A DNA stretch of 64,000 nt from Rhynchosporium graminicola (taxonomy: Eukaryota; Ascomycota; Leotiomycetes; Helotiales; Ploettnerulaceae), in NCBI GenBank assembly GCA_900074885.1, contig FJUW01000010.1:759394-823393 (forward strand), in the 5' to 3' direction. Made by a program: the position numbers and the translations under genes. Each line of letters opens with the position of its first letter. Within the stretch, counting starts at the first letter, position 1. Shown here piece by piece: positions 24,922 through 37,963 of the stretch. The notes beneath the pieces were generated by a model that ran no database searches, was not told the DNA's origin, and saw nothing but the letters and a program-made list of their open reading frames with translations.

Positions 24922-27247
24922 TCATGGTTGGGCCTCAGCCCCGCTCAGCTTTCGCTGCATAATTTCCGCGTTGACCTCAGCATTTGCCTCTGCAACAGCT
25001 GCATCAACTGGTTCGGGTAATTCACTTCCCTTGACCTCTTCGGTGGGTATATCAGCTTCGATGCCCTCAGCCACAGCCTCTTTCTTAACCTCCGGCTGCT
25101 CCGGCTCGGCAGACTTGGTGGCGGCCTCGACAACGGGGGCCGAAGTAGGAGCAGGTGACGCAGGTGGTGATGGAGCGGTCTGAACAGGCTGTGCTGAGCT
25201 GTCTGTCATGTCGACATCTCCTTCGGTATCAATGACAGGCTTAGGTGTATCGGCTCGCGATGGTGCATTCGATCCAACTTCGCCAGATAATGTGGTGGGT
25301 AGCTGTGCTGGTGCCGGAGAAGGTGGTGTAGGAGGTCCAGGGGAGACCACGCCACTGTCCATCTCCACATCAGAAGCGGCACCGTTCTCGTTCTGATAAT
25401 CCATCATGTTTCGACGATTGCTGGCGCTGTCTTGTGGGCGCACACCATTCTTGTAGTTCTCCTGCTCGTCCTCACTCTCGTCAAGCTCATCATCTCTGGC
25501 AATGCGTTGATCATTTTTTCGCTTGGAGGAGCGCGTGTCAACGTTCTCGTCCTCGTCAAGGTCATCAAGGATATCCTCGTCCTCATCGACACCTCCAGTC
25601 ATGGTGGTGCGGGGAACGTCAGTCATCTGGACAGAAGGAGCGTGGGCGGTTCTCTTCAGATTCTCAATGACCTGAATCTTGATCTTCTCAAGGTAATCCT
25701 TTGAATTGGCATTGTCCATGTTTGAAGCACGAACATCTAGCTCATAGTCCGGACCATAGTACTAAAATTTGTCAAAGATACGTCATGAAGTGTGATTACA
25801 AAAGTCTGAACTTACCTCGTAGTACTCATTGTACGGTAGAGTCGAGTCTAGCTCCTCGCCAACCAGAATTCCAGTCTCATAAGCCCACGTACGAGCTACA
25901 TTGCGCATGGTATATCCACCACCACCAAGGACCAAAGTTGGAAGGTTGAAGCTCTTGACGAATTTAACGCAGTTGGCATGGCCTCTCATGCTAAGGTTAA
26001 AGCATCCAAGACGGTCACCAGACAAGCTGTCGCCACCGCATTGAAGCACAACGGCCTCGGGTTGATAGTAGTCCATGACTGCCTTGATAACTGGCTCAAA
26101 GATAGACTTGTAGGTAATGTCATCAATGCCATCACGAAGTGGGAAGTTGACGGCATAGTTCTTGCCTTGCCCGACACCAATGTCACGAAGCTCACCAGTT
26201 CCAGGAAAGTACTCGCCATACTTGTGGAAAGAGACGGTCATCACGCGGTCGGTAGTGTAGAAAGCCTCCTCGACACCATCACCGTGGTGAACATCAATAT
26301 CAATGTAGAGGACACGCTTCTTAAATCGTAAGAGCTCGATGATGCCGAGAACGATATCTGAGGGGTCAGTCATGTTGCTCATACAGCTCCGGGGTTCCGA
26401 CGTACCATTGACATAGCAGAAACCACTGGCCTCGCTCTTCTTCGCGTGATGTAGCCCACCAGCCCAGTTGATCGCAATGTCGCATTTGCCACGATTGAGT
26501 CGAGCGGCACCTTCCATGCTACCACCCGCACTGATGCCGCAGAACTCGAAGAGTCCATCAAACACCGGGCAATCATCTCCAACGTTGTATTTGCCTTGTT
26601 CTTTGGAGTAAGTGTCCATGTTGTCCGGAGTGACCTTCTGGAGAAAATCGATATACTCGTCGGTGTGAAACTGCGTCATTTCATACCGTGTAGCAGGTTT
26701 CGCTCTCTGTAAGATTGTCAGTTCATGATCTTGATATACGTGGTGAAGAAGCAGTAAAAATAATTGACAAAAGTGAGGAGGTTCCCACAAGGATGAGCTC
26801 TAAACCCGCCCCAAAAAAAACGAGCAGGGTAACATTCAGTGGAGGAGAATCCATACAGAGGGTCTTGGGCAGTCTCCAATGCAGCAAGCGGTATCGACAG
26901 CAAGCCAGCTACTAAGCAGGAAATGCGACAGATGGAGTGTACTGAAGGATCCAAGCAAAACATGCCATTGGAAGTGGATTTCAGGAGAAGAAGGACTGCA
27001 TGGTACAATGGTATTGCGGACTCGAAAAGAGCTTCAAGACACTGAGACTTACGTAGATTTCCATATGCTTGTAAGTGCCATAGTTCATGATCAAGCTATG
27101 CGCCAACCTGATACGATGCGGCTTCATGGGATGCCCAGCAACGTAGGCATAGTTTCCAACATCGGAGTCGTAGAAGTAAGCAACCCTCTTCTTGTCATCT
27201 CCGCTCTTGAAGTTCGGCGCATCGAGGGGCGCGAACGAGGTGGTCAT
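24922..27247 (-). CDS. rpdA: Class I histone deacetylase, RpdA/Rpd3 orthologue
   Basis: Four exons: 27247-27053, 26706-26406, 26357-25816 and 25761-24922, giving 625 aa. It is a zinc-dependent lysine deacetylase and the catalytic subunit of Rpd3/Sin3-type corepressor complexes. Hallmarks are [27 protein letters not shown], the catalytic HH pair at 151-152 ([18 protein letters not shown]), [15 protein letters not shown] with zinc ligands D187 and H189, [13 protein letters not shown] and [14 protein letters not shown]. After ~residue 430 comes a long acidic, Ser/Pro-rich tail typical of filamentous fungi. In Aspergillus a motif in this extension is known to be essential. The first intron is 346 nt, long for this window. 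Transcription is divergent from the Rpn11 gene. Confidence 0.96.
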
Positions 27248-27886
27248 CTTGAGGACCAGGCTGGAAGTTGTGTGACCAGTTTTTAGAGTAAATTTCGGTG
27301 TAAGGGGAAATGTCTGGGAAGAGTACTGATGGGTTTCAACGAAAGTCGAGTCCTAGAAGGTCGTGTTGTTGTCGCTGTGAAATGTGAAAGGGAGGAGGCC
27401 GAAGAGGAAAAGGCTGGAGAGGCTCTGGATATCCGAATCCCTACCAGTTCGGCTTGGACTGCATAAGCTATAATTCCGCACTTACCCGTATGGGCCGTAT
27501 GGGAAATCACATCACCAAAGGTCCCCAACGAGTCACCTTTGAACAACCATAATTAAGTATGAACCTTTGTGTGCCGTAATATCATGACTCAATCTCTCAA
27601 CCTCTTCAGTTGTAGAAATAGCTTGACAAAGATTATCTCCGAGAATGGGATCTCGCCAAAACTTGACAAGCTGGATGGCAAGGCTGATGATGCAAGGCTT
27701 GATCATGATCATGTGATACTCTAGCTTTCGCGCTACTGCTAAGTTGCTTCGCGTCCTTCAACTGCCTGGGGAGCTCCATCTAAGAATTGGCAGACCGACG
27801 AGATATTGTGGCAACGAACTGACGACTCACGAACAAGTCATTCCCCTACCATACCTTAATCTTGATAATCACACACAACCGTCAAA
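27248..27886. promoter_or_regulatory. Shared divergent promoter of rpdA and rpn11
   Basis: 639 bases separate the two divergent start codons. A TGTGGCAAC at 27807-27815, about 70 bp before the rpn11 ATG, matches the yeast proteasome control element (GGTGGCAAA) at 7 of 9 positions. Rpn4-type control is not established in filamentous fungi, so this may be chance. Confidence 0.4.
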
Positions 27887-29025
27887 ATGGATAGGTTAAA
27901 TCGCATGTTAGCTTCGGCTGGGAATATGGGAGGTCTCAACAGCGCGGCCCCAGGATCTGTAAGCTCTACCATCTGCATTGAACCTCCTATGCTACTTGAT
28001 TTATCGCACAATCTAATGGTCATGGCAACAGGATAATACAACACTGATCGATAATTCCGAAACTGTTTACATTTCCTCCCTTGCGCTTCTCAAAATGTTA
28101 CGACACGGCAGGGCTGGAGTACCAATGGAAGTTATGGGTCTGATGCTGGGGGAGTTCGTGGATGATTTCACCGTGCGGGTGGTGGATGTTTTTGCCATGC
28201 CGCAAAGTGGTACAGGTGTCAGTGTAGAGGCTGTCGATCCTGTTTTCCAAACAAAAATGATGGATATGTTAAGGCAAACAGGACGGTAAGAAACAATTAA
28301 GAAATAAACCTGGGAGTTATTCTGACACGAACTACAGACCAGAGACTGTTGTAGGATGGTACCATTCGCATCCTGGATTTGGTTGCTGGCTCTCTTCTGT
28401 CGATATCAATACTCAACAATCATTCGAGCAGCTGACACCCCGAGCGGTAGCAGTAGTTGTTGACCCCATCCAGTCCGTCAAGGGCAAGGTCGTCATTGAT
28501 GCCTTCCGACTTATCAATCCACAATCACTCATGCTCGGTCAAGAACCCCGTCAGAGCACATCCAACTTGGGCCATCTCAACAAGCCTTCCATCCAAGCCC
28601 TCATCCACGGACTCAACAGACACTACTACAGTATCGGCATCAATTACCGCAAGACAGCGCTCGAGGAGAACATGTTGATGAACCTACATAAGCAGGTTTG
28701 GACCGAAGGATTACAGATGGACGACTTCCGAGTTGAGGGCGGCCGAAACAACGATCGATTAAAGAAGCTGGTCGATCTTGCAGATGGCTACGAGAAGAGA
28801 GTAAAGGAGGAGACAGAGCTGACGAAGGATCAACTGAAGACGAGATATGTCGGAAAAGTTGACCCCAAAAAGCACTTGGAAGATGTTGGACAGCAGCTTA
28901 TTGAGGATAACATCGTATCTGTTTCACGACAGATGATCGACAAAGAGGCTTCCGCGCCAAAAGAGAAGTCCTGCGCAAATGGGCATGTCAATGGTGATGC
29001 GATGGATGTGGAAGAAGAGCTATAA
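27887..29025 (+). CDS. rpn11: 26S proteasome lid deubiquitinase Rpn11
   Basis: Three exons: 27887-27958, 28032-28285 and 28338-29025, giving 337 aa. Rpn11 is the JAMM metalloprotease of the proteasome regulatory particle; it removes ubiquitin chains from substrates as they are translocated. The MPN+/JAMM motif is intact: E57 in [13 protein letters not shown], then [14 protein letters not shown] with H118, H120 and D131. Those positions are 9 higher than the yeast catalytic residues. The C-terminal helical part ([24 protein letters not shown]) fits the family, and the last ~25 residues are a species-specific acidic tail. The start is fixed by MDRLNRML, the family N-terminus. All introns are GT-AG and short (73 and 52 nt). 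Confidence 0.96.
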
Positions 29026-30768
29026 CGATCTCTGCATTTACAAATGTATTGTACAATAGGCGTTTGGTTTCTCTAGCATTAGGTAGAGCTCTATGCAAGG
29101 CGTGGGTCGTCGGGTGCTAGATACAACATTATGAGCATTTGCGGAATTCCTATTCTTTTCATGCGTTTTTGATTTACCTCTGAGTTTTGATTTTGGTAGG
29201 TTGGCAGGTATCAATGCTATCAGTCATCATCCCTTCCATTCTAGCACCACTGCCAGTTGCTGTGGAGCTACTAAAGCTTGATCAGAGCTTGTAAAAGATT
29301 TGAAAAGATGGAGAATAAGTACTCTTGTGAGCTTTGATTATTTCCTTCTTTTGGGTAGATTTCCACTTGAAGCATTGAAGCTGGGCTGGCACCATCAAAC
29401 ATCAGCAGCATGGATTCCCAAACTGTAATCTGAAGCTCAAAAAGGGCGTTCTTGACAAGGTATAGCTGCGCCTTTCATGTCGAGCTAGATTCTTTTTGAG
29501 CCGGTACAAAGCTGTCAACCGGAATCTGAAGCAGTACGGTCCCTGATGTCGTGCAGCAGTAGAAGGCAAAGCATCAGGAAAGCGGCGAAGCCATTTGCAC
29601 GTTTAACTACTGCAATGGTGTTCTATTGGCCCAGCTTTTGTCATCAAGGCTGTCGTTAGAGATGCATTCCAGATCTGAAGTAGGGCTGGAAGCTAGGTCT
29701 GACGATCCTGCAGGTCTGCTAAACTGCGTGAATGAGTGTCAATCGGGCAAAAGAGTGTATCTTCTTCTTCAAGGAAACAGATAAAACAGGCATCACTAAC
29801 AAGCCATATCTTTCGAGCCCAGCATGTCCCCTAATCCTTCCGTACCGAAACTGAAACCCACGACTACCAATATAATATTTTTTTGCTTGTACGCTCAGGA
29901 AATTATCCTTCCTGAGCTCATTGCCAGAAGACAATCAAGGAGCCACAGAGCGAACCCCCGGACCTTGAAGTATCTGTGCAAGATGTATGCCTCCCTCCTT
30001 TGCCGTAACATTGAAGGACCCAACAATCTAAAGTATTCCGGAACTATCTGTTACGAGGATATGGGTCTTGGTGTGGATCAGGTGACTGTAGTCACGTGCA
30101 TGGTCCGTGCGGATATTCCTAGATAATACCTTTAGTCAACTCTCCATAGTAATTAGTACTGTAAGGCAACTAACAACATTCAACTACTCTATGCCTTACT
30201 CTGAAGATCAACGTAACCTTGCGATACTATCATATCCTAAGAGAAGTTCTCTGATATTGCGATTCACGGAAAAGATGCAAGCAGGCGATGATCTTGAAAG
30301 GTCACTAAAACAACGCACAATGCGTCTAAATGGGGCATGGTCAGAAATCAACGAGGAATAGTTGCGCGATAATATTGAGCAGAAAATTATGGATTCCTAA
30401 GAAAATGAGGTCCTCGGGCTCCAAGGACGCAGCAGCAATTCCTTTGAGCAACTGTTTTGTTGTCATTGTCCTCGCTTGTACCTCCAATGTCGGCAATGTG
30501 GAAAGTGGGCCTTTGCATTTCCGGTCTGCCTAGGTACTATTCCAAGTGAAGTCTATGGACGTCATGACCAATACCTTCTCCCGAATAATGGATCTTGTAT
30601 AGATTGCGTAATGATATATTATAGTGAAAGCCACACACCAAACTTCAAGCATATTCCAGGGGGCAGTGGGCACCCGAGTCACCCACTACCTTTGCATGAG
30701 TACTAAACATCGTACGGAAACAAGTACAGGGAAGCCTCCTTAGTGTAGGGATATCATTGCATCTGTTC
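29026..30768. other. Spacer carrying element copy 2
   Basis: No gene is recognised on either side of the 178-bp element at 30049-30226. ORFs here are short and lack family features. Confidence 0.5.
30049..30226. mobile_element. Solo-LTR- or MITE-like element, copy 2
   Basis: A 178-bp relative of the 13387-13563 element in the same orientation on the + strand. It begins TGTTACGAGGATATGGGT and ends AACCTTGCGATA. It is flanked by its own 5-bp direct repeat CTATC (30044-30048 and 30227-30231), different from the CAAAG of copy 1. Two copies with distinct target duplications show independent insertions. There is no coding capacity. Confidence 0.8.
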
Positions 30769-32523
30769 CTATACCAATCTAATTTTCAAGTCTCTGACAC
30801 GGCGATTCAACTCTGCCGGCCCTTTGAGTTCACTTACTATCAATCCATCGGGAAAGACGCTGTGGAACAGTAGCGCCGCTGGAGATGACTTCCAAAGATG
30901 TACGTTCCTACTACGGCGACTGCTGAAAATAGTTGAGACTAGTAAAGCCGCCCCAGCAATCTCGACGAATATAGGTAGAAGCAACCAAGTCCATCGAATG
31001 TGGATATACACTACACTTGTGTCCGCCGTCATACCATATCCTAGAATCGTATTACTTTGTTGAAGCTGCCCCGTCATACTCTCAGCCACCTTGATGAAGA
31101 CAGCTGTTACGTTCTGATGTGCGAACGCCCCAGTGACACCTTGTGTAGACTGGCAAGCTCTCCCCTACAAGCATTTGCCCAGAGATCGCTAGGGATGTGA
31201 AGAAACTCACCAACGCACCGATGTTTGTCGATAAAACGTACATTTCAGGTATTGAGCTTGAATTGAACCAGTATCGATCGACATTGGGGTATCCTATCCC
31301 AGGAACCGGCGGCAATCGGTGGGCTCTTCCGAGTGGAATATTCTCCTTCGTTCCAATTGAGAAGCTGTTGGTTATGGGAGAAATGTTTGAGTATTTCCAA
31401 GCAACTAGACTTAAGGTACATTCAATAATATGGTCCTCGGAAATTAGGCCATCATCATCCTGACCGTGGATAGTGTTGGAAATATTCGTCCATACGGCTG
31501 TACGGACAAGGCCAGAAGAGATGGATGCGAGATGATCAGGCTGGTCACCGGTATTGACAAAACCACCAGCTTCGCCTAAAAGACTGCTTGAATTGGTAAT
31601 TGCAATGGTCAACCATGTGGTAAGAACGGTTTGAGTCGTGAGGCTGATATTTCCCGGAGGCTTGAAATTGCAAGTCACGTTCGAGCCATTCTTGCTGCAA
31701 AGTTTTGTGGATAGCGTCTCGGTCGTAACGTTGGAACAAGAGCTGTCAAATCCAAGACTGGTATAGTTGTTGGCCCAAGTACAGTTTGAGGTGCAGCTGA
31801 ACAGAGGAGACCAGGTATTTTGGTAGAAACCTCTAAGCACAGCTCCTTGCATTGCCGAGTCGACGGTAGAGTCTTTCCACATGGTGTTAGCACAGAATTC
31901 TGCCGCACACCGTTCAGCAAACACTCACCGTCCAACATGAATGGATCGTCCGTTTGATGACCGTGGTTGGTTGTGCCGGTGTCGTAGCATTGAGCATATC
32001 CAAAGGTGGCAAAACCATCCAGGACTGGCAAGAAATCCGCTTCTAATCTGAATACTTGCTGAGCAAAAACATCGACTGTAGTATCGAGGAGAACGATAAT
32101 AGCTCCAACGGTGGCCCAACCCCAGGGAATATTTATAAGCGTCTTCAGTGCACCAAAGGGGCCGCGGCTTGCATCGTCGAGAGTCTCAAGATGGGACAAG
32201 TGTCGAAATTTCTTGCTAAAGTACGTCCATTTGGCCTGACCAAGGCAAGCAGAAACGGCCATGAGGAGGGTTGCTTTCGCTGCTGCCATAAGCAAGGCCA
32301 CAGTCGCGTTGAGACTAATGAATGATGTCCATGATGCCGAGGGTCTGTTGTTCGCGCGAAATAGAATTACAACCAAGCCAGACATGCAAGTCAAACTTGC
32401 CAGCATAGATGCAATTTCCCATCCCCACCAGGTGCAAGATATTCTCTTTCGAGAGCTTGGCTGCGATCTCTCGATGAAGGGTTCCACCTGCCCTGTTGAC
32501 AAGAATATGTCCTTTCCGCTCAT
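30769..32523 (-). CDS. DUF3176-family multi-pass membrane protein
   Basis: Three exons: 32523-31929, 31872-31211 and 31089-30769, giving 525 aa. Intron 1 is 56 nt with a good branch site (GCTAAC). Intron 2 is best drawn as GTGAGT...CAAG (121 nt), but an alternative donor (GTGCGT) with a nearer acceptor also keeps frame. The opening WWGWEIASMLASL is typical of the DUF3176 family, which is restricted to fungi and has no known biochemical role. Predicted membrane segments lie at ~36-56, ~72-95 and ~133-152, with one near the C-terminus (WTWLLLPIFVEIAGAALLV). A large loop between has many Cys and NxS/T sites (NCTW, SNVT, NISL), as expected for an extracytoplasmic domain. Confidence 0.82.
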
Positions 32524-35500
32524 CGTAGACTGAGTTCAACTCGTCAGACTTCTAGGAAACAGGCTGTGAATATCACTACAACAGCTATGGATGATGAACG
32601 ATTAGTTGTTAGATTGTCTGTAATGCGCCAGTCAACAGATGAAGAGTCCCCCAGCCTTATGCACGAACTTCAAAATCCTTCCAGTCATACGAATCTACCT
32701 TTGCACTTGCAATCGGCAAACCAACGGGAAGCGGTTCTTCGAAACGTATGATCTTGCAAGTGCATAATACTCTGCGGAGCAGATAGTATAAGAAGAGCCG
32801 GTTGATGTTGCAATCCGTAGGAGGTGTGACAGAGCCGGAAAGATGCTTCACAGGAACTCTCTCCGCAAATAGCACATCTTGCATTATCGACCTCGCGGGC
32901 TCTTTCCAGATTAGGGTCCTTCCTTATGTTCAATCCCTACACAGGAGACGCCACGATGACTATTGGTGGTTCTGAATATATATCTTCGTTCTTCGAGTCT
33001 CTCCTTGAGCACAATTCGCATTTCGTTACGTAAGTAGTCCGATAGATCATCCAAGTATCAAAGGACTGATACTTCAGAGCCTTTAACGGAAGCTAATCTG
33101 CACTGACTTCGTAAAAGCGAGGCAATATATCTCAGACTCGGATGGGACTACGGAAACCTGTAATAGAGAGGAAATTCCAGCGTAGGATTTGTGCAAACAA
33201 AGCTAGCTTCGACGCAGGACCTCAAGACTACCACCCTCCTAGACCGACCGTTTTAGACGGTGGTCGCGTCAAAATCCTTGCCAGATGATGAGCACAACCT
33301 TAAAGTACGTATTGGCGGCAGAGCATGTACGACAAGAGAAACAGGCCGCCGACGGGTGTCAGAACCTACTCATATGCTCACACGGCATTTCCCCTTATTC
33401 TGTCATCATACCTGGGAAGCATTATTGCCCAAACCTCAAGACAAGATTGGCCACTCTCGAATGAGTTTGCGAATAAGGGTATGTCTATTTTGCTGTTGCT
33501 GACTTCAGCTGTCTGAGCTTGACTTTATGTACATGTCGGCCACAGTGAGCCTTGACGTACTCTTCCCTTCCCTTCAAAGAGAACATCGTATTGTGTAACA
33601 TGTACGTCAGTATCAGTGTTTGGCTGACGCAGCTCCAATTGGGAGCTGGGAGGAAGGCTGAGCTAGGTAAGCAGCCGTCTCCTAACGTCTTCGTCGAGAC
33701 CCATCTTTCTGTCCTATGATTTCTCTCTATTCGTTCTGACGAGTGATAGGTTACTACAGAATTAAGATCACAGCAGGTCAATACATCCCATTTATAGCGG
33801 AAGTTTGTCGTTCATTGACTAAGCTGCTGTTCTAATTGGCTTCGAAACCGCAACCATTTTCAAAGACGATGCTTTACGAGATTGGCTTAAGCATTTTGTT
33901 GGGTTTGATAGCGACGTACCTTTCGGCACTTCGGCGAAAATTGGACCCAACAAATTGGATCACTATGGCTGTAGAGTTCCGGTACCGTGAAAGGGTTCAG
34001 GGTGCTTCCACGATGGGCAACGAGGTAAGTGTGACAGCTCTTCCGGCTCTTAGGTATCAAATGTTGACTTGATTGTTCAATCGTGCCGGCTTTTGTTGAA
34101 GCCACCCTTATTTCATTGTTGGTTTAGAGCAAGCCGAATAAATGCACTTCTACTTACCATTAGCCAGGAAAATTGTACACTCCTTCACATGTCTTCCATG
34201 CAGTTTTTTGTGTAACATTATGCAGATATTCGGGAATGGACACATGGTAAGGCTCCGGAAGTATCTGCAAAAGCGCCTGTGTAACATTTCAAATCTCGAA
34301 ACGCAGTACAACACTGAACAATTTACTGGAAACGCTTCCAATGGCTTGCCTCGTTCTCTGCCAAGGAAACTATCCTACGTTCAGAATGGTTGGCAAGTTG
34401 AAAGCCAAGCCGGAACGTCGATGACTGGATATCGCTGACTGCAGGGCTGAGGTGTGCCCTCCAAGTTGCTTACATGCATCCTTCTATACATCCTATTTTC
34501 CAGCTATAGTATGAACTTGGAACATCATCCTGATGCGCGCTGCTTCACATCTTTAAACAGTCAAGATGAAATGAGAGTACTGCTGACTGCGGCAAGCACG
34601 TCAACCTCGCACGTCGGGTCGAGACGATGTTTACTAACAGCATGAGCGTGTCGCTCGTAAGAATCCTTGAAGTGGAAGGTCTTTCGGATGTTCCATGATC
34701 CGTTTATAACCCAACCCGATCTCCTAGGTCTCTCTTTGATCGAATCGTTTTAGCAAATGTTGAATATACTCTGACTGCAAATTTGTATTGCAGCGCAGAC
34801 AAGGTCCAGAGCTATAATACCGGTCACTGAGTAGCAAATTATCAATCATCGAATTAGCATGCAGACCTTGCATCCAGCTTGATTCTGGTTAAAGCCTTGC
34901 AGTGCGTTGGGCGATTTGCGAAACCGAAGGCCCCTGGTGTTTATTCACATCGATCCCGAATTTAGCTGTTCCTACACCAGTTGCGAAGTCCTTGGCTGAT
35001 TTAGCTGCTATTTCGGAAGAACGGTAGCTTTTGTAGCCAAAAATGCCTTCCTAAAGATATAGTACTGTTGTCGCGTCGTCCAACTAGGGGGACCTACGGC
35101 TTAGGGGATATTCGCAGAACAGGGAACGCACGAGGCACACCTTGATAAATAGGCTTTGAACTAACTAATCATGTTTTCGTGTCGTTTTCATGATATGGTT
35201 CTATCAACTTATCAAAAACCCATGACGAGAAATAACAAGTTGTCAGACACAGCTGCGGACAAGGTCCTTATTAGGGAACGATGCAGTGGTCATTGGATTT
35301 TGTCTTCTCCCACTCCCCGCTCCCTGTAATTCCAGATCCAGAGATCTTTATCCCCTAGGGTGGACGTGCTTTCTTTTTATTCAGCGGTTGCATCGCTTCA
35401 TTTTCGACCATGTCGTATGGCGCAAGCGTTTCCTCTGAGAGAGCTCAAGCCAGACCACCAGAGTAACAACTTTACAAACATCCAATCTCAGCGTTATTCA

Positions 35501-36598
35501 TCGTCGATCATTTCCATACACTATCGACCCTGTTTAGCTCCGAGAAAGGTGTCTAACGCTCGACTTCTACGGAGCATGTCTCAAAGCTCAGATACTAGGA
35601 CGAAGTCAGATAAGGCTTTCATTACAACGAGGCTCGGAACTTCGCCGTCATGCATGCCGCAGTCTGACATGCTCTTCACAGATCTCTCCTCGGGATTGAT
35701 CATTATTCATATATTGAGCGCTCTTAAACCATCTCACCGCTTTCTTACTCCAGCTTGAAACCATCGTTTTGATAACCCATTACAAATTCAGATAACCACA
35801 TTCTATTAGAAATTTATATGCCGTCTCTACTCGCCAGTGTGCTCACCAGTCTGCCGGGTCACATTGACCTGCTGCAGAGGACCGTGTCGCTAGGTCGGTA
35901 ATCAGTTATGGTACATACCTTGGATTCGGATGAGAAGATATCTTCCAGTTAGGACTCCTCTTTCGTAAAGTGGACCAATTAGACTACTGATTGCCATCAA
36001 AGATCGTCTTGTCTTGCTACTTTCTACTTTCTAATTCTTCCCTAAAATCGCCAAATTTCTTGCTACTCTATTTGCCGTGCTATGCACGTTCTCTTGGATG
36101 TAGCCAAGTCTCCCTCCCCGACATCGACTTCAGATTTGGCCCGTTTCCGAAGCGCCACAAGACCCTCCCAATTCTAACAATACTCCACTAGATGATCCAT
36201 GCGCTATCCTTTCGCTGAGACCCTCACATACGATATACATCAAACTTAAATCGTCGTCCAATGTTGTGTTGCCCTGTTCTGACAGGCTAACGAAGTGTTG
36301 TTTGAATTCGATGGAGGTTCAATTTCTACGGTAGGGAGTAGCTATATATATAGGTATCTGTACAGTGATCCAAGTACGTATCATACGTGATATATCCGGT
36401 ACTTCCGGTACTAGTAGGTGGTTGAGTACGCTATTCAACTCCGGTATTTCCGGCACCTTAGGACGTTGAATGCACTACTCAGTACTATACTTAGTACTAT
36501 ACTCAGTACCAAATTGTACTACTGTACTGCCAGTACTACCTATATTCAACACGAAGTACAAAACAACTACTATCTTCTTTCACAATATCCGGTATTGA
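32524..36598. other. Long gene-poor spacer
   Basis: About 4 kb without a recognisable gene. One short hydrophobic frame near 33866-34072 (LYEIGLSILLGLIATYL) could be a fragment of a membrane-protein gene but has no context. The right end (36340-36560) is dense in GGTAC/CCGGTA-type short motifs. Confidence 0.45.
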
Positions 36599-37203
36599 GA
36601 TCCAAACATTCGAGTTGACTGGGGAGGAAATATTGAACTTCCATCGAGACTATGTTACCAGCCTTTATCTGGAGGAGAGAAAGAATGCTGTGGAAATCGT
36701 TGGGTCACTCTACGAGAGGAGCAAGTTACAGGTCACGTGAGCATACACAATACTTTACTATGTTTTTCATTACTGACAGGCGTCAAATAGAGTCTCGCAA
36801 GTTGGAAAGGCATGTTCAAGATTGAAGATTAGAGCTCCCTCTGGAAGTGGATCTACAACCAGAAAAACCAATTACTCCTTCTAGCGAAAGTTGGATAATG
36901 ATCCCGTCCACGCGAACCCCACCCACATCAACCAAGACATCACACACGCCTAGTGATCCAAGTCTCATGTCGCTCTACAACAAACGTCCTTTACCATCAC
37001 TCCCATCCCAAAAGCCAAGTACAAAAGCCGACTTCAAATCCAGAATACGCAAAGAAACAATCTCCGAATATCGACAAAATCAGAGCTACTGGCATGGCCA
37101 CCATGGTACGGAGCCTTCCGAATTTGATGAAGTGAGAATGATCTTGAGTTTGTTTCCTGATGGACCAAGCCTTCTTCAGCAATATATCGATGAGGAGTCA
37201 TAA
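36599..37203 (+). pseudogene. Possible interrupted small gene, unknown family
   Basis: A coding-like frame (GEEILNFHRDYVTSLYLEE, then AVEIVGSLYERSKLQV) runs to a GTGAGC donor after 36736 and continues after a 43-nt intron (acceptor TACTGACAG, exon from 36780) as RQIESRKLERHVQD. A TGA at 36823-36825 follows. The same frame then stays open to 37203 with a Ser/Pro/Thr-rich stretch and FDEVRMILSLFPDG near the end. No in-frame ATG is visible in the first part. Options are a pseudogene with one nonsense change (CGA to TGA), a mis-modelled intron that removes the stop, or two unrelated frames. The family is not recognised. Confidence 0.35.
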
Positions 37204-37963
37204 ACGCCTTGCTATGCTTGTGGTTGTAGATATGCCGTGTATTTCGTTGAGTAGATTGCATGCGAAACAGAGTATGGCGAGGAGACGGGTTATACCCAGG
37301 AGAAAGCTTCCACTAAAGGACAAGAGGGGCAATGAGAAGGGAACGAATCAAGTCCAGAAAGTTCGTCAAGCTGAGCAAGTGATGCGTGATGCGTTACAAC
37401 TGACGAGTCACGAGTACAAGATATGAGTTGTGAACGAGCTGGGCACACCTTTTTGTGTTCATGAGGCTTTCCTTTTATTTGTTCATGACCGTTTATCTTT
37501 GGCTGATGAGTGTCAAACGGGATTGGGGTTTTCATTTACGAGCGTTGTTTCCAGTGGTATGGATGTGCACATGACGTTCGGAAGGAGATGGATAGATACC
37601 ACGGCGTTGGGATAGAATGCTAAATTTGTTATACCATATTTTGCCTGGAAATATTCTGCATTCTCGGGTTTCAGTACATTCATTACTCTTGCTTCTAGTG
37701 TCTCTTCGAAAGATACCAGCATTCCAAAGTCGATTCTCTTTAATTGACAAATCTTTCCCAGCATCACTTATCGACCAAACTAGAGACCCCCGCTTCCTCT
37801 TTCGGAACGTCGCATGCCAGATCCAAACCGTAATATCAAGAAAAATTACTCTGGTCCTTCACGGAGATATGAGGAAGAAAGTTTGTACCCCTCGCCTGCA
37901 CAGACCAGTTTTTCTCTTCCCTCTTGCTAATTAAGTATCCCGACAGGAGAACTTCAAGCTGGT
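37204..37963. other. Spacer
   Basis: Only short ORFs are present and nothing is recognised. It holds the 3' flank of the cysteine-rich protein gene on the minus strand. Confidence 0.5.

Noticed and set aside
31873..31928. 29-nt intron option (GTGAGT...GGCAG) in the DUF3176 gene
   Set aside because: Too short for a fungal spliceosomal intron. A 56-nt intron with a GCTAAC branch site uses the same donor and keeps the frame.
36340..36560. Dense GTAC/CCGGTA motifs resembling a tandem repeat
   Set aside because: No consistent unit length or boundaries could be defined by eye.
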